The notes beneath the pieces are model-generated. The model saw nothing but the letters and a program-made list of their open reading frames with translations. It had not been told where the DNA came from and made no database searches. From positions 806,001-870,000 of the forward strand of contig JAECYW010000012.1 in assembly GCA_023014335.1 (NCBI GenBank): a DNA stretch of 64,000 nt. Reading direction: 5' to 3'. Position numbers and translations under genes: made by a program. The DNA comes from Galerina marginata (taxonomy: Eukaryota > Basidiomycota > Agaricomycetes > Agaricales > Galerinaceae). Of the stretch, positions 59,086 to 64,000 are shown piece by piece (positions within the stretch are counted from its first letter, which is position 1; each line of letters starts with the position of its first letter).

Positions 59086-60960
59086 CATTTAAAGCGTTGT
59101 ATGACCTGTCCTCCAATCATCCTGACAGTATCACTTGGGAAGTGCCAGAACGTGATGGCTATGAGGATGTACACACCTGGAAAATAAAATTAGATAGTCG
59201 TCGATGGCAATGCAGAATGACGGAGCAGCCTACCAATCAGGACCAGACTACTCATCCAGTGGGATTCTCAACAGGGAACTTATCAAGGAGAACGGTGAGG
59301 AATAAAACCTAAAACCTCCCATGATCAGTAATAAATACATCCTGAAGTGGAATCCCGAGGGGTAAGACGTACCACGGTCTCAAGTGGGTCGAACAACAGG
59401 GAAGTTTGAATGCAACTGCCCACTGTGACGCTCATTGCTAAATCAAATTTACCTTTGCTGGCTACAATAACGGCTGTGGTGTGCTCTGCGGCGTTGCTGA
59501 TGACGGGGATGACGATGAGTGTGATCCACTCTTTTGAAATCGGACGGGCTTCGACGAGACCCTCCAATGAGTCGACCAAGTACTCGGTGGTTACGTAGGC
59601 CAGGATGGTGACAACTACCAGGAGGGTGAGAGTGGATGGAATGTTAAGCTTCGCTGCCTCAGGCGATGACCTTTCCGACGACGAGAAAGAAGGGGCATTT
59701 GACAAAATATCCGAAGGTGCCAAATTAGGCGCGGGAAGGGTCTGAGTGGAATGGTGCCTGCGGCTTGCTGACCTGCCAGAATGAGTGGGAGTGGAGTCTC
59801 CTTGCAGGGTATCAAGGAACAGATGCTGGTGCGAGTATAACTGGAAGAACAGCTGAGTACAAGCTTATCAGTAAAAACTGGGTAAGTAATGAGATGACAA
59901 CAGACATAAGCGATGTAGCTACGAGATGGGCATGAGCAGTGGTAAGGATGAATTAATTTGTATTCTTACAGCAAGATAAGGATGACGGCGCTAACGCGAC
60001 TGAGTTTGAGGAAAATATCGTGCTCCATGCCTGGTGGTAGACAGCCTCCAAGGTATTGATGCTGGTTCAAGAGTCAAGTCAATAGAATGAAGGAGTGAAC
60101 AAATAATACCCACCAAGGCGTGGAATAGTCAACGAGAAAACGGAGACAATCAGCAAGGAGAAATTCAGTTGGGCAACCATGGGCTGGAATTGCTGCTGAT
60201 GGAAATGAAAGCCTCCCACTTTTAGTGCGTTAGAGAGGGACGAGGGTGGGCAAATGTCAGATTGCTCACCAATGAACGCACATCCCAAAACGAGAAGTAA
60301 ATTACTCAGAAGGCCATCAAGCAACGTGCTTTGTATAACTTCGATGTCACACTGCAAATAGTTCATTAGTCGGCTGCAGAATAAACATAGCTGGTTGAAC
60401 TAACCTGCTTTAGAGCAATACCTGAGACGATCATTTCGATAAGATTACCCAGGGGGGCGTTAAGCAGTCCGCCGACGCTTTGAGTCGTTTTCATAGCAAC
60501 TTGCTCGGTCGCTAGACCGAGAAGTGCAGCAAGCGGGATTCCAAGGCACGAGAAAGTGAAGATCAAAGTTGGGCTCTGATAGGTAAAGTGAAGAGCCCAC
60601 GAGACCGGTATAAAGAGCAGCAAGACGTTGAGGGGCGTATAGTGCAGCATGGCCAATAAAGACCGGCGGTACGTGGGCTAGACGGTAATTTCGACTGCGA
60701 GTAGGACGACCTTCAATGGCATCGAGTTTCTCCAGGTCAGGTATAACGACTCGCTGAGAAGGAAGATATGCTTGGTCGCTGCGATTCGTGGGCTTTGAAG
60801 GTAGGGGAAAGCTTCACCGACCCTCCTTCATTTGAGCCGGCCGATGATTTGGTGTCCCACTACCAGGGGGATCGTCGTCGTCTTCAGTGAGCAGTGTTGA
60901 TGTTGGCTGTGGCAATACTGTGGAAGCATCATGGAGTGGTTGCGTGAAAGACTCTCCCAT
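59086..60960 (-). pseudogene. Ca2+/H+ exchanger (CAX/VCX1 family) remnant
   Basis: From the start at 60960 (MGESFTQPLHDASTVLPQPT) the minus strand gives DAIEGRPTRSRNYRL. After a one-base frame change it gives LLAMLHYTPLNVLLLFIPVS, IPLAALLGLATEQVAM, the c-1-like motif GGLLNAPLGNLIEMIVSGIA then LKQ, LLSNLLLVLGCAFIG, QLNFSLLIVSVFSLTIP, TLLVVVTILAYVTTEYLVDS, SNAAEHTTAVIVASKGKFDL and GSCIQTSLLFDPLETVV, then across a gap VYILIAITFWHFPS and a stop at 59086. These are the two alpha-repeat halves of a vacuolar Ca2+/H+ antiporter. About 20 residues are missing between TSLL and FDPLE, and most of the next helix is missing before VYILIA. The usual GN of GNAAEH is SN. Splice sites are largely preserved. 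Decay is supported by three independent lesions. Confidence 0.85.
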
Positions 60961-61341
60961 TTAAGGTGTATCTTGATAGAATATAAGGATGCCTGATGCT
61001 TATCGGCACAAACTGTGGGCAGAAGAAGCTGACGCCCTTTATACCTGGAGCGTCGTCTTTGGTGTTCTTGGCAATTACGCTCTTTGCTTGTCCCCTTAAA
61101 TTGTCGTGAATGCGAGCCATTCTTTGGCTGGGAGAAGCTGTACCCCTCAAGATGCAGTGGCCGAGTGTCATTGAGGCAGAACTTCTCCTTGAGCAAGCAA
61201 TGTCGACGACAAGTCCAGAGTTCCAGCCGCAAGACTGGTCCGCAACTCTTATCTTGATCTCTCTTGGCTGGGGCATACATGAAAGTAGTGTCAATCACCG
61301 GCTGGTTCATTCCATTGAAAACCTTGGAAATTGTGGGTCTC
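60961..61341. other. Spacer between two transporter remnants
   Basis: No supported gene; frames on both strands have no recognisable motif. Confidence 0.4.
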
Positions 61342-64000
61342 TTAAGCAGCTAGTTTCTTCGCTTTAGGAGGACCAGGAACATATTTTCTAATTCCCTTTT
61401 GGAAGAGATCCTGTGGATAAAGCATGTCCTCAGCATGGGCGGAAGTGTCCGGGAAATAATCTTGGTACTACCTTGGATACCCCTCTAAATATTTGCATGA
61501 GCGCATGCCGACTCTCATAAAGAGGATAGACGACGACAGAGATGGCCGAGAAGAAAGTCCACGCGATGCCAATGGCACCTAGCTAGTCAAGTCTCCGACG
61601 CCGTAAATGTGCGAGGAGAAGAATAACGGGAGAGGGATGAGCAAAATGAGCACGACAAACTACAATGCAAACGTCAGAACCTCGTGCAAGGAGAGGGCGG
61701 TTGGGAATACCAATCCAACAGATGACCACGTGGCAAACCTGAAGGCTTTGTTCAGAGCGATAGGATCACGTTCGTCCTCTTCCTCAACGGCATCGAAAGA
61801 GTCTCCGGCAATAGAAGAACCCTTGACTTCGACTTCATGACCTTTCTTGTCGCTCTCGTCGTCTTGTTTTTCATGGTCTATTTTGGCCGAAGGAGGTGCA
61901 GGCTTGTTAATGGCACAAGTAATCTCCCAGTCAAAGTTATCAGGCCACTAATGGATAAGGCTGAGGGCGTGGCATACCGAGGCAACAGGGGTAACTTACG
62001 ATGAGCGACGTGACAGTGGCGACGATAGCACCAATACCAATAGACGCAAGGTTTTCAGCCAACATCTCGAAGTCGCCTCCGCTCGTCTAACGTATGATTT
62101 AGTGTCAATTGTAAAGCCTTGAAAAAACGCAGCAGTCAACTTACCACGACGTTGATGACACCGCCATTCAAAGTCGAAGTGGTCACCAACCAGGCAATGA
62201 TTCCAGCAGCAAAGCCAGCAATAGATCCACAGATGCAGCCCCACTTGTTGGCCTTGCTCCATGTAATACATAAAGCAATGGGAGCGACTCTTGATCCTAA
62301 CATGACCCCATGAAGGTCTACAAAAAGGGACTGTAGTAAGAATGATGTTGAAGACGTGAAACGAACAGTCGGCTTACATGAAGCCAACCCATGGAAACGC
62401 CAATGTAGAAGAAGATTAATCCAGCCAAACCACAAACAACAGCGTAGAAAGCGACCTACACAGGATCAACAAAAGAACCAATTGTCACAAAATTCAGGAC
62501 ACTCACTGCTCCTGTGGCCATGGGGTTGATATAAGTCTACAAATAGAAGGTCAGTGCTGAACAGCTCATATTACAATCTTAAACTTACGTTATAAACGTC
62601 ATAAGTCAAAATGGAGGCACAGCAATGAGCTCAGCAGAGCAAGCACTAGTGACAGCCAGGAAAAGGAGGACAAGGAGTGCAGCAGCGCCACCCTTTCCAA
62701 GAAGCGCGGCAGCAGCAGCAGAAGTCGGCAAGCCAGCAGACACATCAGCTGGAGTCAAAACCTGCATGTCAGGATCACCTCGAAGGGCGACCGCAGCAAG
62801 ACTGACGGTGGTCGCAAATGTGAATGGAATCGCGAACCAGGCAAGTCCACCAAGCAGATAAGCCTTGACGGTGCTGGCGGGGCGACTGGCAATGGCACGC
62901 TGCCAATATGCTTGGTCCTGGAATACAGTGGCCGATGATATTGATGACGCCGAAAATGAGACCATTCTTAGAATACATCGTTAGATATCCATATGTCAAC
63001 TTACGCATACTAGACTCACTAGTCACGAAGTAGAGTAGAACGCATCCCACCGACGACAACATATATGGCAACCCCGAGAGGAATAAAGAAGCAAGCCTAA
63101 AATCCATCACGTGAGTAAGTACGAAAAATCAGTAATCGGGAGACAATTACGGCGATGGTGTTCATTCCAGTCAAATCAGTCACAGTTGCCGATCCACCAA
63201 GAATCAACACGGAGTTGACAATAACGTTTGTGGCCAAACTATTGGAAGAAAGCGTTAAGGACGATGTCGGCGATACTATTGGATCATGACGTACCCAAAG
63301 AACATAGAACATGAACACCAAATGTGCAGCTTTACCCCATCTTACTCCGACGATTTAAAGCCATGTATGTGCATAAGGTGCGTTAAGCTTCAGCTTGGCG
63401 GCCAGCTGTGAAGAAGGAAGAGTTGTTGAATGGATTTTGGAGAGAGATGAGTTGACATACCATAGCGTGGACGGTCGCTCCAGCTAAGAAAACCAAGTCA
63501 GTCAGTGCTCTTGTATCGCAGCGAATGACCGCACCTCCATACCACCATGGCCCACTAATGCCTAAAGAAAGATCCAGTCAGGTCAGAAAAAGTGATGTAT
63601 CAACGGTCATTACGAACCAAACTTGTAGGCAACGGCGCTACTTTGAGGCTGAAAGGTAAAATCAATGTGTGAACATGATATTGTTGGTATCAAAAAACAC
63701 ACGAGTGTAGCAGCCCATGTCCAGGCCAAAACGATCCCAGAAGCGATCAAACCAGGTTTGACACTTCACATCGCGAAGCACTCGTGAATTCTTCAGAGCT
63801 CTGGGGTGAGAATGCGGTATCGAAGCGCTGTCAAGCATATCATAAACGCGCTGAAGAATAGACCGATCCCTTCAACGGGAGATTAGTCGTGAAGGACGAA
63901 CAACAAATTGTTCAATGAACATACCAACCACTAAAAAAATAAGTCAGCAGGGATACGAATACCAATAGAACCCATTACCCACCGACACCATATCCGGCCC
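61342..64000 (-). pseudogene. Urea/Na+ symporter (DUR3, SSS family) remnant, start off the right edge
   Basis: Minus-strand blocks in order are FSPQSSEEFTSASR, SSAVAYKFG, LAAKLKLNAPYAHTW, VGVRWGKAAHLVFMFYVLW, GGSATVTDLTGMNTIA, CFFIPLGVAIYVVVGGMRST, KNGLIFGVINIIG, TVFQDQAYWQRAIASRPAST, FLAVTSACSAELIAV, TYINPMATGA, FFYIGVSMGWLH, APIALCITWSKANKWGCICG, GIIAWLVTTSTLNGGVINVV, TSGGDFEMLAENLASIGIGA and DWEITCAINKP, then a Glu/Asp-rich loop and the end GPPKAKKLAA with stop at 61342-61344. This is the fungal DUR3 urea active transporter. A TAA at 63355-63357 replaces the residue after PYAHTWL. About 40 residues are missing after MRSTLL. A frameshift splits NIIG from TVFQDQ, and another follows SEEFTSASR. 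Most splice sites survive. Confidence 0.9.

Noticed and set aside
58812..59312. 166-codon plus-strand frame
   Set aside because: It overlaps the last exon of the Ca2+/H+ exchanger remnant on the other strand and shows no domain of its own.
60828..61310. 160-codon minus-strand frame
   Set aside because: It overlaps the N-terminal part of the exchanger remnant in another frame; its Lys/Arg/Cys/His-rich composition does not look like a protein.

Overview
The window looks like nuclear DNA of a mushroom-forming basidiomycete (Agaricomycetes). The evidence is short introns of about 45-65 bp with GT..AG ends and in-phase joins, several transposase families typical of these fungi (Tnp2/CACTA-type, Plavaka-type, and a hAT-like non-autonomous element with an 8-bp target duplication), and protein families I know mainly from agarics: WD40 proteins with one C-terminal membrane helix, a GMSSDES..WR..YxxxW family, and 7-TM fragments. 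No rRNA, tRNA, CRISPR or bacterial-type operon was seen. All family names come from reading the translations; no database search was run.

Layout. 1-3.15 kb: a minus-strand Tnp2 transposase gene, cut at the left edge and interrupted by an 807-bp hAT-like insertion. 3.38-3.91 kb: a cluster of 27-29 bp palindromes with one core and different arms; a single further copy lies at 11.37 kb. 4.04-6.78 kb: a six-exon gene (816 aa) of an agaric family. 8.57-10.19 kb: an intact nine-exon WD40-TM gene. 10.42-11.24 kb: a small four-exon gene. 11.85-14.60 kb: a long gene with one frameshift. 15.2-16.3 kb: a decayed ammonium transporter. 16.3-26.4 kb: mostly unassignable, with one small gene at 22.1-22.9 kb. 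26.4-29.5 kb: two short coiled-coil genes and several inverted or direct repeats. 31.5-34.2 kb: a broken Plavaka transposase. 35.9-36.7 kb: a nucleoplasmin-like domain gene. 40.85-41.5 kb: a small coiled-coil gene with a TATA box and a 5-codon upstream ORF. 43.5-45.2 kb: a second WD40-TM gene with frameshifts. 47.5-48.95 kb: a minus-strand gene with three internal R-x-N-L-x-F units. 52.37-57.59 kb: a nine-exon gene (about 1,599 codons) holding a large 34-residue tandem repeat (core R-A-N-L-E-F-S-T-D) followed by the C-terminal signature of the same agaric family as the 4.0-6.8 kb gene. 58-64 kb: remnants of a 7-TM protein, a Ca2+/H+ exchanger (CAX/VCX1 type) and a urea/Na+ symporter (DUR3 type).

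How it fits together. This is a repeat-rich accessory region, not a pathway cluster. Three separate transporter genes (ammonium, urea, calcium) are decaying in it, next to transposase remnants and apparently intact lineage-specific genes. The least explained items are the arm-covarying palindromes and the NLEFSTD repeat protein with neighbours carrying weaker copies of the same motif.
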